From positions 1-64,000 of the forward strand of contig NZ_QPQT01000002.1 of the NCBI RefSeq assembly GCF_003605125.1: a stretch of 64,000 nt of DNA, written 5' to 3'. The notes below the pieces were generated by a model. That model had not been told where the DNA came from. It saw only the letters and a program-made list of their open reading frames with translations, and searched no databases. This document shows positions 1 through 9,593 of the stretch, in pieces (position 1 is the first letter of the stretch; every line of letters starts with the position of its first letter). The stretch comes from Shewanella algidipiscicola (GTDB taxonomy: Bacteria; Pseudomonadota; Gammaproteobacteria; Enterobacterales; Shewanellaceae). Both the position numbers and the translations under genes were made by a program.

Positions 1-1284
1 ACTACCGCTTAAGGCCGGCACCGTAATTAAGGTGTCCTCGTTACCTGAAGTGGCTAAATCGTCGGTCTCAGGCGCATCGTTGACGGCATCAATGGTGATA
101 GTGACAGTGGCCGGCGTGGCATCGGCCAAGCCATCATTATCGACTGAATGATAGTCAAAGGTGGTCTGGCCGTTCCAGTTCTCATCGGGCATAAAGGTGA
201 GGTTGGCGGCATCGGCAATGGGCACCGTCATGCCAATACTCACGGCCTCGCCATTGAGCATCAAGGTGCCGTTGGCAGGCAGGCTGTCAATCACAAAGCT
301 CACCACCTGACCATCAAGGTCACTACCGCTTAAGGCCGGCACCGTAATTAAGGTGTCCTCGTTACCTGAAGTGGCTAAATCGTCGGTCTCAGGCGCATCG
401 TTGACGGCATCAATGGTGATAGTGACAGTGGCCGGCGTGGTATCGGCCAAGCCATCATTATCGACCGAATAATAGTCAAAGGTGGTCTGGCCGTTCCAGT
501 TCTCATCGGGCATAAAGGTGAGGTTAGCGGCATCGGCGATGGGCACCGTCATGCCAATACTCACGGCCTCGCCATTGAGCATCAAGGTGCCGTTGGCAGG
601 CAGGCTGTCAATCACAAAGCTCACCACCTGACCATCAAGGTCACTACCGCTTAAGGCCGGCACAGTGATCAAGGTGTCCTCGTTACCTGAAGTGGCTAAG
701 TTATCGGTCTCAGGCGCATCGTTAACGGCATCAACGGTAATGGTGACAGTGGCTGGCGTGGTATCGGCCAAGCCATCATTATCGACTGAGTGATAGTCAA
801 AGGTGGTCTGGCCGTTCCAGTTCTCATCGGGCATAAAGGTGAGGTTGGCGGCATCGGCGATGGGCACCGTCATGCCAATACTCACGGCCCTGCCATTGAG
901 CATCAAGGTGCCGTTGGCAGGCAGGCTGTCAATCACAAAGCTCACCACCTGACCATCAAGGTCACTACCGCTTAAGGCTGGCACCGTAATTAAGGTGTCC
1001 TCGTTACCTGAGGTGGCTAAGTTATCGGTCTCAGGCGCATCGTTAACGGCATCAACGGTAATGGTGACAGTGGCTGGCGTGGTATCGGCCAAGCCATCAT
1101 TATCGACTGAATGATAGTCAAAGGTGGTCTGGCCGTTCCAGTTCTCATCGGGCATAAAGGTGAGGTTAGCGGCATCGGCGATGGGCACCGTCATGCCAAT
1201 ACTCACGGCCCCGCCATTGAGCATCAAGGTGCCGTTGGCAGGCAGGCTGTCAATCACAAAGCTCACCACCTGACCATCAAGGTC
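1..1284 (-). repeat. Tandem 321-bp repeats in adhesin gene (four copies plus a diverged fifth)
   Basis: The block beginning actaccgcttaaggc starts at 1, 322, 643, 964 and 1285, an exact 321-bp period (107 codons). Four consecutive copies differ at only scattered bases; the fifth diverges after about 35 bases. Each unit encodes one Ig/cadherin-like adhesin domain. The array continues beyond the left edge, so the copy number is unknown. Confidence 0.95.
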
Positions 1285-2613
1285 ACTACCGCTTAAGGCC
1301 GGCACCGTGATCAAGGTGTCCTCATCGCCAGCGGTTTGTAGCACATCGGTTTCAGGGGCGTCATTAGTACCTGTAATAGTGATAGTTAGTGGTGAGTTCG
1401 CGATATCACCATCCCCATCAGTCAGCTGATAAGTAAAGATATCGGTGAGTTGCTCACCTGCTGCTAATGACTGAATCGCCACTAATGAATTATCTAATTG
1501 GTAGGTGTAGCTACCGTCGGCAAATACGATTAGTACACCAAATGCCCCTTGGATAGAGGTGGCTCCAGTTATCGCTATCGTCTCGCCTTGGCTGTTGGTG
1601 ATCGCGGTGACTTCGGCCGAATCGGCGCCTAATGTATCATTTGAAAGTAGATTACCTAGGACTTGCCCGCCTTGATCTTCTGTGACGCTATTGATATCAG
1701 CAAGACTACTGGGTTGATCGTCGATAATGTTTATCGTAATGATGCCGTTGGCAACATTGCCTGCCCCGTCGACTAATTCAATATTAAAGAGTAATTGGGT
1801 CTGATCGCTGACGTTATGGTCGACACTAGAATTAAGGTTGTAGTCATAGTCAAATTGGCCCGTGGCGCTGTTAAAGCTTGTGATCGTCAGTACACCACTG
1901 GCGGTATTAATGACTAACGGGCCGACAAATTGGCCGTCATCAATAATAGTAATGCCGTTGATTTTTAGGGTATCAATTCCCGCTTCAGCGTTAGCTTTAA
2001 TATTGGATGCTAGTCTATTGAGTAGCGCCGACGGGTCGCTCCCTTCAGGCATATTAGCTTCAAAAATGGAGAAAGTTGCTGAAGAAACGGTAGGCGCAGC
2101 AAGTACGATATCTGGGATCGCTAAAGCTTCGTCTGTGGTTGCGGCAGCTAGAGTGAACCCGGCCGTATCCCATCCTGCGTTGGCGAGCGTTTCGTCCCCA
2201 TTACGTGTGAGCGAGACAAAATTAGACCCCTCATTGCCTAGTGTCTCATCACCAGCAGCGGTTTCAGGTAATCCTTCGGTAGGATCTTCACCTGCGAGTA
2301 TTTGTGCTTGAAGCGCAGCGATTTCTGGGTCGATAGCCACGGGCGTATCAGCAACTTGATTGGCATTATCTACTTCGCCATCGTTGTCGGTTGGCTGCTC
2401 TACAGGCGGCTGGGCTATTTGAGCTTGATTTTTTGAGGTACCATCGTCATAGATTAAGTCAAATGTCGCAGTGTCAGAAAAAATCAGCTGCTCACCCGCT
2501 TTGATGGTATCGCCAACGTTAATTACTCTGATATTTCCCTGCTCATCCTTTACGGTAAGTTGACCGACAAGATTAGTGACTACAGCGTCTTGTGTCGTGA
2601 TTGATGTACCCAT
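1..2613 (-). CDS. LapA/BpfA-type giant repeat adhesin, N-terminal part (partial)
   Basis: Reading the minus strand from the ATG at 2613 gives an open frame that runs off the window at base 1, so only the first ~871 residues are seen. The start MGTSITTQDAVVTNLVG followed by a short beta-rich module fits the outer-membrane retention module of LapA-family type I secreted adhesins. Residues 118-121 are Thr-Ala-Ala-Gly, the site cut by LapG proteases. After a linker come Ig/cadherin-like domains; the last four seen are near-identical 107-residue repeats containing GDEDTLITVPALSGSDLDG. A purine-rich GCGAGAA lies before the start. In Shewanella the homologue BpfA mediates biofilm attachment and is controlled by c-di-GMP through LapD/LapG. 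The family assignment is firm; the exact orthologue and the C-terminal RTX/secretion signal cannot be seen. Confidence 0.88.
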   Translation of the reverse strand, partial: MGTSITTQDAVVTNLVGQLTVKDEQGNIRVINVGDTIKAGEQLIFSDTATFDLIYDDGTSKNQAQIAQPPVEQPTDNDGEVDNANQVADTPVAIDPEIAALQAQILAGEDPTEGLPETAAGDETLGNEGSNFVSLTRNGDETLANAGWDTAGFTLAAATTDEALAIPDIVLAAPTVSSATFSIFEANMPEGSDPSALLNRLASNIKANAEAGIDTLKINGITIIDDGQFVGPLVINTASGVLTITSFNSATGQFDYDYNLNSSVDHNVSDQTQLLFNIELVDGAGNVANGIITINIIDDQPSSLADINSVTEDQGGQVLGNLLSNDTLGADSAEVTAITNSQGETIAITGATSIQGAFGVLIVFADGSYTYQLDNSLVAIQSLAAGEQLTDIFTYQLTDGDGDIANSPLTITITGTNDAPETDVLQTAGDEDTLITVPALSGSDLDGQVVSFVIDSLPANGTLMLNGGAVSIGMTVPIADAANLTFMPDENWNGQTTFDYHSVDNDGLADTTPATVTITVDAVNDAPETDNLATSGNEDTLITVPALSGSDLDGQVVSFVIDSLPANGTLMLNGRAVSIGMTVPIADAANLTFMPDENWNGQTTFDYHSVDNDGLADTTPATVTITVDAVNDAPETDNLATSGNEDTLITVPALSGSDLDGQVVSFVIDSLPANGTLMLNGEAVSIGMTVPIADAANLTFMPDENWNGQTTFDYYSVDNDGLADTTPATVTITIDAVNDAPETDDLATSGNEDTLITVPALSGSDLDGQVVSFVIDSLPANGTLMLNGEAVSIGMTVPIADAANLTFMPDENWNGQTTFDYHSVDNDGLADATPATVTITIDAVNDAPETDDLATSGNEDTLITVPALSGS
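2251..2262 (-). other. Predicted LapG cleavage site (TAAG) in the adhesin
   Basis: Codons 118-121 of the adhesin read ACC GCT GCT GGT, Thr-Ala-Ala-Gly, in the context LPETAAGDETL. LapG-type periplasmic cysteine proteases cut LapA-family adhesins inside such a di-alanine motif about 100-130 residues from the N-terminus. The position fits; cleavage itself is inferred. Confidence 0.75.
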
Positions 2614-2852
2614 AATAATTTCTCGCTTTACTAGGCATAAAATGTTGAGCTAATACAGAGGTATTGCTCTAGTTATGCGTGTTTCTGAGCTAGCTTCTAC
2701 TTACTTAAGTGTGGTGAGCTTTGAATTACTGTCAACTGATGGGAACGGGAGGCAATAGACGACCAAATTTGACGTTAGTCGCCAAAAAAAGTAATCAATT
2801 GTTTTAATGAGGATTACTTTAATTGTTAAACTTTTGATGTAGTTCTTTAAGT

Positions 2853-2880
2853 AAAAAACCACCTTTAAAGGTGGTTTTTT
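2853..2880. terminator. Bidirectional rho-independent terminator
   Basis: A perfect inverted repeat AAAAAACCACCTTT / AAAGGTGGTTTTTT, A-rich on one side and T-rich on the other. It lies just past the hemY stop codon and would end the minus-strand hemCDXY transcript before the adhesin promoter region. Between it and the adhesin start (2614-2852) no gene is seen; that stretch presumably holds the adhesin promoter. Confidence 0.85.
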
Positions 2881-2904
2881 AGTTTAAAAAAATATAATCA
2901 ATCT

Positions 2905-4071
2905 TCAGTCACTGAAGGCATTACGATAACTTTGTAACGCGGCGTGTAGTTCACCAATATGTTCCTGAGCCGTCGCGAGAGCCAACCAGCGGCTTTTAGT
3001 TGGCGCTTGAAAACAGACTTTTCGCCACCATTTGAGCGATTCAGTAAACTCTTTGCTTTGATCGTAAAGGGTGGCAATACAGGCTTGATAATCTGGATTT
3101 TCAGCATATTTACTTTGCAGATCAAATAGCTGCTTCCTTGCATCGAGATCGGCAGGCGTCACAATGGCTGTCAATGCGGCAAAAATATCCTGATCAGCGC
3201 TGTGCTTCAATTGCTTAAATAACAATTTTAATGCCTCCTCTTTTCGCTCATAGCGGGCCAACCCAACGGCATATTGGGCGATAAAGCGAGGTTGCTTGCG
3301 CTCGGTGCGGCTTAGCCAGTGCCAAGCTTTTTCAAGCTCCTGCTCATTTTGCTCTGCTGCAGCTTGTAATAATGCCTTGTTGGTTTTGCTATTGAGTGTC
3401 TGAAACTCCTCTGCACTAAGTATGCCGCGCTTATTAATGATAGGAAGTAACAATTTGAGTGCTTGCCAATCTTGTTGAGCTTGATATAGCTCTAATGCCA
3501 AGCGGAGCAGCGGGGCTTTACTTTTACTGGTCGGATTGAGCTTATCTAAAACGGTTCTGGCTTGTTCAAGTTCGCCTTGCTGCATTAGATAACGTACTCG
3601 TGTCGTTTGCACGGCTTTACTGGCCTGAAGATCTTTTTCGGCCTCGAGTAAATAGTGATCGCGAGCCTCAATATTGTGTTGATGATGCGCCGCTCTGGCT
3701 GCTGCCAATAGGTTCAGTGCAGGGATTTCACCCTTGCTAGCACCTTTAGCCATGGCCTGCTCTGCAGCACTCCAATCCTCTTCGGCAAGGGCCAATGCGC
3801 CCTTAAGAGTATGTTTTCTAGCTGCTTTTTTGCGCCATTTTTCGGGTAAAAAACGACTGCTCAATATGATATTTAGGGTCCACACCACTGCCCATTCAAT
3901 CAATACCAAGGTGGCATAAAACAAAATGGCCATAAACAGGGCAAAGAGCAGGCTGGTCTCAAGTTCATAGTCGCCAATGGCCATATACAGGTAGCCATTA
4001 ATACCTGATAAATAAGGGCTGATGACTAACCCAATTAAGATGATAACAAGGTAGACAAGCGCCTTAATCAT
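2905..4071 (-). CDS. hemY: HemY, tetrapyrrole-operon membrane TPR protein
   Basis: A 388-residue protein with two N-terminal membrane segments (about residues 3-22 and 40-68) followed by a long helical, TPR-rich domain (YxxAxxDWxALxxLLP and similar repeats). This is the layout of proteobacterial HemY, unrelated to the protoporphyrinogen oxidase of the same name. Its role is thought to be in heme homeostasis or as a scaffold for heme enzymes; no catalytic function is established. It is the last gene of hemC-hemD-hemX-hemY, its start overlaps the hemX stop by 4 bases (translational coupling), and it ends just before a strong terminator. Confidence 0.9.
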   Translation of the reverse strand: MIKALVYLVIILIGLVISPYLSGINGYLYMAIGDYELETSLLFALFMAILFYATLVLIEWAVVWTLNIILSSRFLPEKWRKKAARKHTLKGALALAEEDWSAAEQAMAKGASKGEIPALNLLAAARAAHHQHNIEARDHYLLEAEKDLQASKAVQTTRVRYLMQQGELEQARTVLDKLNPTSKSKAPLLRLALELYQAQQDWQALKLLLPIINKRGILSAEEFQTLNSKTNKALLQAAAEQNEQELEKAWHWLSRTERKQPRFIAQYAVGLARYERKEEALKLLFKQLKHSADQDIFAALTAIVTPADLDARKQLFDLQSKYAENPDYQACIATLYDQSKEFTESLKWWRKVCFQAPTKSRWLALATAQEHIGELHAALQSYRNAFSD

Positions 4072-5207
4072 AATGGACTCTCCTGCTCGCTTATCAAGCT
4101 CCCTCGAGTCACAAGTTGTTGTAGCAGCGGGGTTGATGCAAACTGGCTAATGGTCGGTGCTTGAACCTCTAAAGTGACCAAGGCATCTAAAGCGGCTAAG
4201 GTTTGCTCGGTTTTGCTATCGGCTAAATCAAAATATTGAAAAATCCACTTTCTAGCCAAGCGGATAGATTGACGATAGTTGACCTGATCTTGACGTAATA
4301 ACGCAAGCTGGGCTTGTAGTAATTTGTTGCGAATATTTTCGACTAAATACCACTGCTGATCGGGCGCTAATAAGGGAGCCTGATCTGTGGTGCGTTTACG
4401 TATCACCACAAACTCTTCGATGAGCGCCTGCCATGATTTTGCCAGATTGTCTTGCCAATCATCCAGTGACTCTGTCATTGCCGATGAGTCGTCTTTACTG
4501 CTTAATATTGATTGGGTGCGATTTAACTTTAATTTTGGTAGCTTGTCTATCATGCTGTCTAAGGTCAGCACTGTGCCGGCAATGTCGGTGGTTTTAATGG
4601 CGGCCACATTGCTCATATCTTGCGCTAATGCTTTGCGCAGCGGGGTGAGCGAGGGATCTTTCATGGTTTTAATGCGGTCATCAGCGGCTTCGAGTAAGCT
4701 CAACGCGGTTTGAGGATCTTTTTCGAGCCAGAGTTTACTCCCTGCCATTCTAACTAAATACTTGGCTTCTTCTGCCATCCAATGGTTAGGGTTTTGTTGA
4801 GCGAGTTTATTCACTTGCTCCTGCAGAAGCTGTTGCGAGTGAGTTATGCGGTCAAGCTTATTGGTCACCTCACGCTCTATCACTCGTTGTTGCTGCTCTA
4901 AATGAGTGAGGCGAGCGACGGGATCATTGAGGCGTTGCTGGATCTGAGCCGACAAATCGAGCGCCTTTTGCTTTTGAATAGTTAATTCTTGATATAGGTA
5001 GAAGCCGCCCGCTAAGGTGGCGAACAGTAGTAATAAGATAAATATCAGGTTAAATAAAAATCCCCAAGAAACCCCAGGCGACGCGTTAGGTTCACTCGTT
5101 GGTTCTGTCGATGGTGACGTTGGCGTCGTCTCAGCAAATGTCGCCTCTGTGCTGTCATCGGGTTCAGGTGTGGCGACGGTGTTGCTTTGTTGCGTTTTAT
5201 TGTCCAT
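4068..5207 (-). CDS. hemX: HemX, putative uroporphyrinogen-III methylase-like membrane protein
   Basis: 379 residues: an acidic Thr/Pro/Ser-rich cytoplasmic N-terminus (1-45), a single membrane span near 48-70 (FLFNLIFILLLLFATLAGGF), then a coiled-coil-prone segment rich in Gln and Glu (75-140) and a helical C-terminal domain. This matches HemX of the gammaproteobacterial hem operon. It is sometimes annotated as uroporphyrinogen-III C-methyltransferase, but no methylase motif is visible. It follows hemD after 49 bases and overlaps hemY by 4 bases, consistent with one operon. Confidence 0.9.
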   Translation of the reverse strand: MDNKTQQSNTVATPEPDDSTEATFAETTPTSPSTEPTSEPNASPGVSWGFLFNLIFILLLLFATLAGGFYLYQELTIQKQKALDLSAQIQQRLNDPVARLTHLEQQQRVIEREVTNKLDRITHSQQLLQEQVNKLAQQNPNHWMAEEAKYLVRMAGSKLWLEKDPQTALSLLEAADDRIKTMKDPSLTPLRKALAQDMSNVAAIKTTDIAGTVLTLDSMIDKLPKLKLNRTQSILSSKDDSSAMTESLDDWQDNLAKSWQALIEEFVVIRKRTTDQAPLLAPDQQWYLVENIRNKLLQAQLALLRQDQVNYRQSIRLARKWIFQYFDLADSKTEQTLAALDALVTLEVQAPTISQFASTPLLQQLVTRGSLISEQESPL

Positions 5208-5256
5208 TCAACAGATCCTTGAAGACGAAAGCCAGTATAGCAGGCGGCTAAAAGGT

Positions 5257-5988
5257 TTAAGCTGTTAAACCTAAAGCTATTAGTACTGCATCGCTGTTGG
5301 CTGCTCTAGCATTAGTAACGTGTGTAAACCCGGCATTTATGGCTTGCTCATAAACCCGAGAACTCGGCACTATAATATGACATGCGTGTAACCAAGCAAA
5401 CAGTTCTTTGGGCACAAGTTGCATTAGATGGCTGAGAATTTGTCCGCTGGTAATGACAATAGTGTCGATATTTTGCTGTTGCCAATCGTAAGCAACCCTG
5501 TGGTTAAGCGGCGGACATTCACGTTGGTAAACCTGCCAATAACTGACAATAGCACCCCTTTGGGCTAATTGCTCTGCCAAGGCTTCGCGACCACCAACAC
5601 CACGGACTATGGTAATGTTTTGGCCATCTAAGGCTTGCAGTGAGGGCAGTGTTAAAAGTCCCTCTGTCTGTTGGCAGTCTGTTGGCGCCTCAATGGCATT
5701 AACTCCCAAGGCCTGTAGTGACAGTAAGGTGGCTTGGCCGACGGCATAATAGTCGATGTTATCGGGGAAGTGATTATTGAGCGCACGAGCGGCATATGTC
5801 ACCGCATTGGTGCTGATGAAGATGACGATATCGGCGTGATGAAAAGCGGCAATGTCAGCTTCATTGTAGATATCATCAGTTGCGATGACTTCGAGTAAGG
5901 GGGTAACGACAAAAGGCACCTGTCGTTGACTCAGTGCCTCTATCATTGACTGATTGCGCCCTTCAGGGCGCGTCAGCAGTACTTTCAT
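5257..5988 (-). CDS. hemD: Uroporphyrinogen-III synthase
   Basis: 243 residues, the usual HemD size, beginning MKVLLTRPEGRN, the conserved N-terminal strand and Arg-Pro turn of the family. It cyclises hydroxymethylbilane with inversion of ring D to give uroporphyrinogen III, the branch point to heme, siroheme and cobalamin. Sequence conservation in HemD is always low; the assignment relies on the N-terminus, the VITSGQ-like segment near residue 174 and the position 5 bases after hemC. The cytochrome-rich gene content of the window implies a high heme demand. Confidence 0.93.
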   Translation of the reverse strand: MKVLLTRPEGRNQSMIEALSQRQVPFVVTPLLEVIATDDIYNEADIAAFHHADIVIFISTNAVTYAARALNNHFPDNIDYYAVGQATLLSLQALGVNAIEAPTDCQQTEGLLTLPSLQALDGQNITIVRGVGGREALAEQLAQRGAIVSYWQVYQRECPPLNHRVAYDWQQQNIDTIVITSGQILSHLMQLVPKELFAWLHACHIIVPSSRVYEQAINAGFTHVTNARAANSDAVLIALGLTA

Positions 5989-5993
5989 GTTGA

Positions 5994-6923
5994 TTACTTA
6001 GCGTAAACAGCATCTAAGATGGTTTTAGCACCTTTAGCAAGTAAGTCTTCTGCTAGTGCAATACCCAAGGCCTCGGCATCGTGTCTTGAGCCGACCGTCG
6101 TCCCTTCGATAATTTGGCTACCATCAGGGTTACCTACTAAACCGCGAAGGGTGAGGGTGTCGCCCGATATTTCGGCAAAGGCGCCAATCGGCACCTGACA
6201 ACCACCTTCTAAACGGGTGTTCATAGCGCGTTCGGCTATTACGCGGTGGCGTGTTTCAGTGTGCTCAAGTGGCGCTAATAAGGCTTTAACGCGCTCATCA
6301 TTAGTACGGCATTCGATGCCTACTGCACCTTGGCCATTGGCCGGTAGTGAATCTTCAGCCGAGATAAAGCTGGCAATGCGATCTTCCAGTTTGAGACGAA
6401 TGAGTCCGGCTGCTGCAAGGATAATGGCATCGTAAGTACCAGCATCTAATTTGGCAAGACGAGTGCCGACGTTACCACGCAGATCGCGAATCTCAAGATC
6501 TGGGCGCGCAGCACGGATCTGGCATTGACGACGTAAGCTTGAGGTACCTACCACAGCGCCGTGTGGAAGTTCATCAATGGTTTTATAGGTATTTGATACA
6601 AAAGCATCACGGGGATCTTCGCGCTCACAGATCACTTCCAGTCCTAACCCTTCAGGAAAATCAACCGGAACGTCTTTCATTGAATGCACGGCAATGTCGG
6701 CTAAGCCTTCGAGCATAGCCACTTCAAGTTCTTTTACAAACAGCCCTTTACCGCCCACCTTTGCCAATGGTGTGTCTAGCATGACATCACCTTTGGTGCT
6801 CATTGGCTGTAACTCTACTACCAACGTTGGATGCGCTTTTTCTAATTCGGCTTTTACAAATTCAGCTTGCCACATTGCAAGTGGGCTTTTACGTGTCGCG
6901 ATACGAATGACGTTTTCAGACAT
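5994..6923 (-). CDS. hemC: Hydroxymethylbilane synthase (porphobilinogen deaminase)
   Basis: Polymerises four porphobilinogens to hydroxymethylbilane. The frame is open up to 7043, but I place the start at the ATG at 6923 ([19 protein letters not shown]): it has GGA upstream at normal spacing, gives 309 residues as expected, and leaves the upstream intergenic region free for the promoter. Visible family motifs are [33 protein letters not shown], and [11 protein letters not shown] carrying the Cys that binds the dipyrromethane cofactor. It is first in hemCDXY and divergent from cyaA, sharing a CRP-site-containing intergenic region, as in enteric bacteria. Confidence 0.96.
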   Translation of the reverse strand: MSENVIRIATRKSPLAMWQAEFVKAELEKAHPTLVVELQPMSTKGDVMLDTPLAKVGGKGLFVKELEVAMLEGLADIAVHSMKDVPVDFPEGLGLEVICEREDPRDAFVSNTYKTIDELPHGAVVGTSSLRRQCQIRAARPDLEIRDLRGNVGTRLAKLDAGTYDAIILAAAGLIRLKLEDRIASFISAEDSLPANGQGAVGIECRTNDERVKALLAPLEHTETRHRVIAERAMNTRLEGGCQVPIGAFAEISGDTLTLRGLVGNPDGSQIIEGTTVGSRHDAEALGIALAEDLLAKGAKTILDAVYAK

Positions 6924-7047
6924 GCTCGATATTCCATCAGAGGCCATAATTGCGCTAATGCTAACATTGGTTTCAAACTTATGTAAGAATCGACTGCTGA
7001 TTCTTTGAAGTGTGCCCCTCTCAGCTGAGTCAAGCTTACCCATTAAG

Positions 7048-7063
7048 TGTGATCAAGCTCACA
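7048..7063. promoter_or_regulatory. CRP-cAMP binding site between hemC and cyaA
   Basis: TGTGATCAAGCTCACA matches the CRP consensus TGTGA-N6-TCACA at every defined position. It lies 72 bases before the cyaA start and about 125 bases before the hemC start. A CRP site at cyaA is known in E. coli, where CRP-cAMP represses cyaA. In Shewanella CRP is also a main anaerobic regulator. The effect on either gene here is inferred. Confidence 0.88.
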
Positions 7064-7134
7064 TATGCTTGCTGTTTTTGTATTAACTGTTAGCATGCAT
7101 AAGTGGAATTAATTTGTAACAGGGTCGCCAAACA

Positions 7135-9555
7135 TTGAGTAACCAAGCGCATGATATCGAAACGGCTGAACGCTTAAACCGAGTTCGTTTTGCACGAGCT
7201 TTGGCGATACTCACTCCCTTGCAGCGACACCTTTTCTATTTGATTCCTTTGTTTTTTCATAGCCACCGCAGTGACAGCCCCGGTTATAATGGTCTGGTGA
7301 CGCCGTTTGGTATTGAGTACTACACACCCGATGAAAAAGTGTTAGAGGCATGTAGCATTTTTGCGATAACTCCACCAGATAACACGTCAGATGAGTCGAG
7401 GGCAATCTATGGGGTGTATTCCATGGGGAGCACAGCTACATTTGGTCAAAACCCTAAAAGTGATATCGATGTGTGGGTGGTATATGACCCTAATCTTTCT
7501 CATGAGCAGTGTTTATCCTTACAGCATAAAGCAACCCTATTGACCGCTTGGTTTGCCCAGTATGATTTTGAGGTCAATATCTATTTGGTGCACCCAAAGC
7601 AGTTTCTGCTCTCAGTGAGCCAAGATGATGCCATTGCATCGACAATCGGCTGTGAACACAGCGGAAGTTCGCAGCATTGGTTGTTACTCGAAGAATTTTA
7701 CCGCAGCCATATCTGCTTGGCTGGTAAACCCATTGCTTGGTGGCCGCAATCATCGACCCCCAAGACACACCTTTTTTTAGGCGATGTAAGCAACTTACCC
7801 GCGAGTGAATATTTTGGAGCTTCGCTATGGCAGCTATATAAAGGCTTAGATAAGCCCCATAAGGCGCTGCTCAAGGTGATGTTGTTAGAAGCCTACGCCA
7901 GTGATTACCCCGAGAGCCAGTTAGTGAGCGCCCAAGTATGGCAGCGCACCTTGGCGGGGGATTTTTCGGCTTTTAATGACGCCTATTTTCTGTTGTATCA
8001 ATCGATAGAGCATTATTTAGAGAGTAAAAATGATCAACGTCGTCTGGAAATTGTTAGACGTTGTTTTTACCTCAAGTGTGGTATTAGGTTGACCGTTGCC
8101 GATCATCCCAAAGATTGGCGTTATCATAAGTTGCAGCATTTAGTTGAGCGTTGGGGCTGGTCAACTAACCTGCTCAGAACTTTAGATGAGTGTGCTCACT
8201 GGCATTGTGGACAGCTGCAATGGTTTAACGAGCAACTAAATGAATTGATGCTGGGAAGTTACCAAACCTTATTGCACTTCGCCTCGGTGAACAAGCTGAG
8301 TGAAAGCCTCAAAATATCCGATCTTGGTTTATTAACGCGTAAGTTACACACCTATTTTAGTGAAGATGTCACCCAGATCACGCGGCTGAACTGGTTGTGG
8401 AGTGAGTCGATTGCAGAAACCGATTTAACCGTAGTCTATAGCCAACAAACGCAAGACTACCACTTGTATCGTTGCACGCCAGAGTCGCGAAACTTTATGG
8501 CGAATCGCGCCGTATACCACTCACCGAGCAAAGCGAAGCTATTGGCGTGGGCAAGTTTAAATGGTGCCTCAACTAGCACAACTCATTGGTATGAGTTTAA
8601 TGGAAACCACCATCAAACCAAGCAGTTAACCAAAGCGGCTCGGCGCTTGCCAGCCATTTTGAAAGAGACAGGGTGGCGGGCCTCAAAACTCGATCTTTGC
8701 CAACCTTGGTACTTTCGTAAATTGATTTTTTTAATCAATTTCAATAGCGACCCCACCGTGAGTTGGCGCGGCCAGGAGATCATGGTCGATTACATGAATG
8801 CCAATATCTTTTCGTTGGGGCGACAGCACACTAATATGCTGCAATCATTAGATGTTATCTGCCAAAACAGTTGGGGCGAGTGGCATTGTCATCATTTTGA
8901 TGGCAATGAAGCTATTTTAGAGGCGTTGGCTTATACCAATCCGGGGGTACAAAGGGCGCCTAATGAGGTTCAGATCGATGTGGTGAGTTGCTCTAGCCGC
9001 CTAGCGTCACAATTTGAGAAGGCAATACGATTATTGCTGCAGCGTGCTAATCGGTTAAGTAAACAAGCACAAAGTTCATCGACCATGGTTTATCCACTAG
9101 AGGTTGGTGGGATCAAATATGGTTTATTTTTTAACTCCAAAGGGATGAACTATAAAGACCTGAGTCATGCCACCGCCTTTTATCAGCGCTTGGCTAAACA
9201 GCGGATGTTAGAGTTGCCTCGACCAGATTTAGGCAATGAGCCTTTTAGTAAAATCCCTCAAGTGATCCAGGAGTTTGCGGCGTTAGGCGCGATTCAGTAT
9301 TTTTTACGCCAACATGAAGAGGGAATTGATGTGTATGTGCTCGATGAGCAAAATGAGCTCAATCATTACACTCAGCAAGGGACAAACATTGATGAACTGG
9401 CCAGTCAGGTGAGCCATCACCATGCGTTTAATAAATCGTACAATGACAACCAACGTTTTAATTTGCCACAGTTTTTTAGCTTGGTGCGCATCGATGGTGA
9501 ATTGCGGGCATTACCGTTTGGTGTCAGTATCGATGAGTCCTCGACAGAATTTTAG
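7135..9555 (+). CDS. cyaA: Class I adenylate cyclase
   Basis: 806 residues of the enterobacterial-type class I cyclase, making cAMP from ATP. The N-terminal half holds the nucleotidyltransferase core: MGSTATFGQNPKSDIDVWV near residues 97-115 has the GS...DxD metal-binding pattern. The C-terminal half resembles the glucose-sensing regulatory domain. The start is TTG at 7135 with AGGG 14 bases upstream; a rare TTG start is also found in E. coli cyaA, where it limits expression. The CRP site upstream suggests feedback by CRP-cAMP. A GC-rich inverted repeat (gcggtgc/gcaccgc, about 9556-9582) follows the stop but lacks a T-tract. Confidence 0.96.
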   Translation: MSNQAHDIETAERLNRVRFARALAILTPLQRHLFYLIPLFFHSHRSDSPGYNGLVTPFGIEYYTPDEKVLEACSIFAITPPDNTSDESRAIYGVYSMGSTATFGQNPKSDIDVWVVYDPNLSHEQCLSLQHKATLLTAWFAQYDFEVNIYLVHPKQFLLSVSQDDAIASTIGCEHSGSSQHWLLLEEFYRSHICLAGKPIAWWPQSSTPKTHLFLGDVSNLPASEYFGASLWQLYKGLDKPHKALLKVMLLEAYASDYPESQLVSAQVWQRTLAGDFSAFNDAYFLLYQSIEHYLESKNDQRRLEIVRRCFYLKCGIRLTVADHPKDWRYHKLQHLVERWGWSTNLLRTLDECAHWHCGQLQWFNEQLNELMLGSYQTLLHFASVNKLSESLKISDLGLLTRKLHTYFSEDVTQITRLNWLWSESIAETDLTVVYSQQTQDYHLYRCTPESRNFMANRAVYHSPSKAKLLAWASLNGASTSTTHWYEFNGNHHQTKQLTKAARRLPAILKETGWRASKLDLCQPWYFRKLIFLINFNSDPTVSWRGQEIMVDYMNANIFSLGRQHTNMLQSLDVICQNSWGEWHCHHFDGNEAILEALAYTNPGVQRAPNEVQIDVVSCSSRLASQFEKAIRLLLQRANRLSKQAQSSSTMVYPLEVGGIKYGLFFNSKGMNYKDLSHATAFYQRLAKQRMLELPRPDLGNEPFSKIPQVIQEFAALGAIQYFLRQHEEGIDVYVLDEQNELNHYTQQGTNIDELASQVSHHHAFNKSYNDNQRFNLPQFFSLVRIDGELRALPFGVSIDESSTEF

Positions 9556-9593
9556 CGGTGCAGGGACGCCGCACCGCCATCGTGTTCTAATGC

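Noticed and set aside
1..1284. CRISPR array
   Set aside because: The repeated unit is 321 bp without spacers and is in frame with a long coding sequence; it is a protein repeat.
148..1296. Three nearly identical 61-residue plus-strand frames (148, 790, 1111)
   Set aside because: They are antisense shadows of the 321-bp adhesin repeats, recurring at multiples of the repeat length with no ribosome-binding site.
6924..7043. N-terminal extension of hemC
   Set aside because: The 40 extra codons have no homology to HemC, no ribosome-binding site and would run into the cyaA promoter region.
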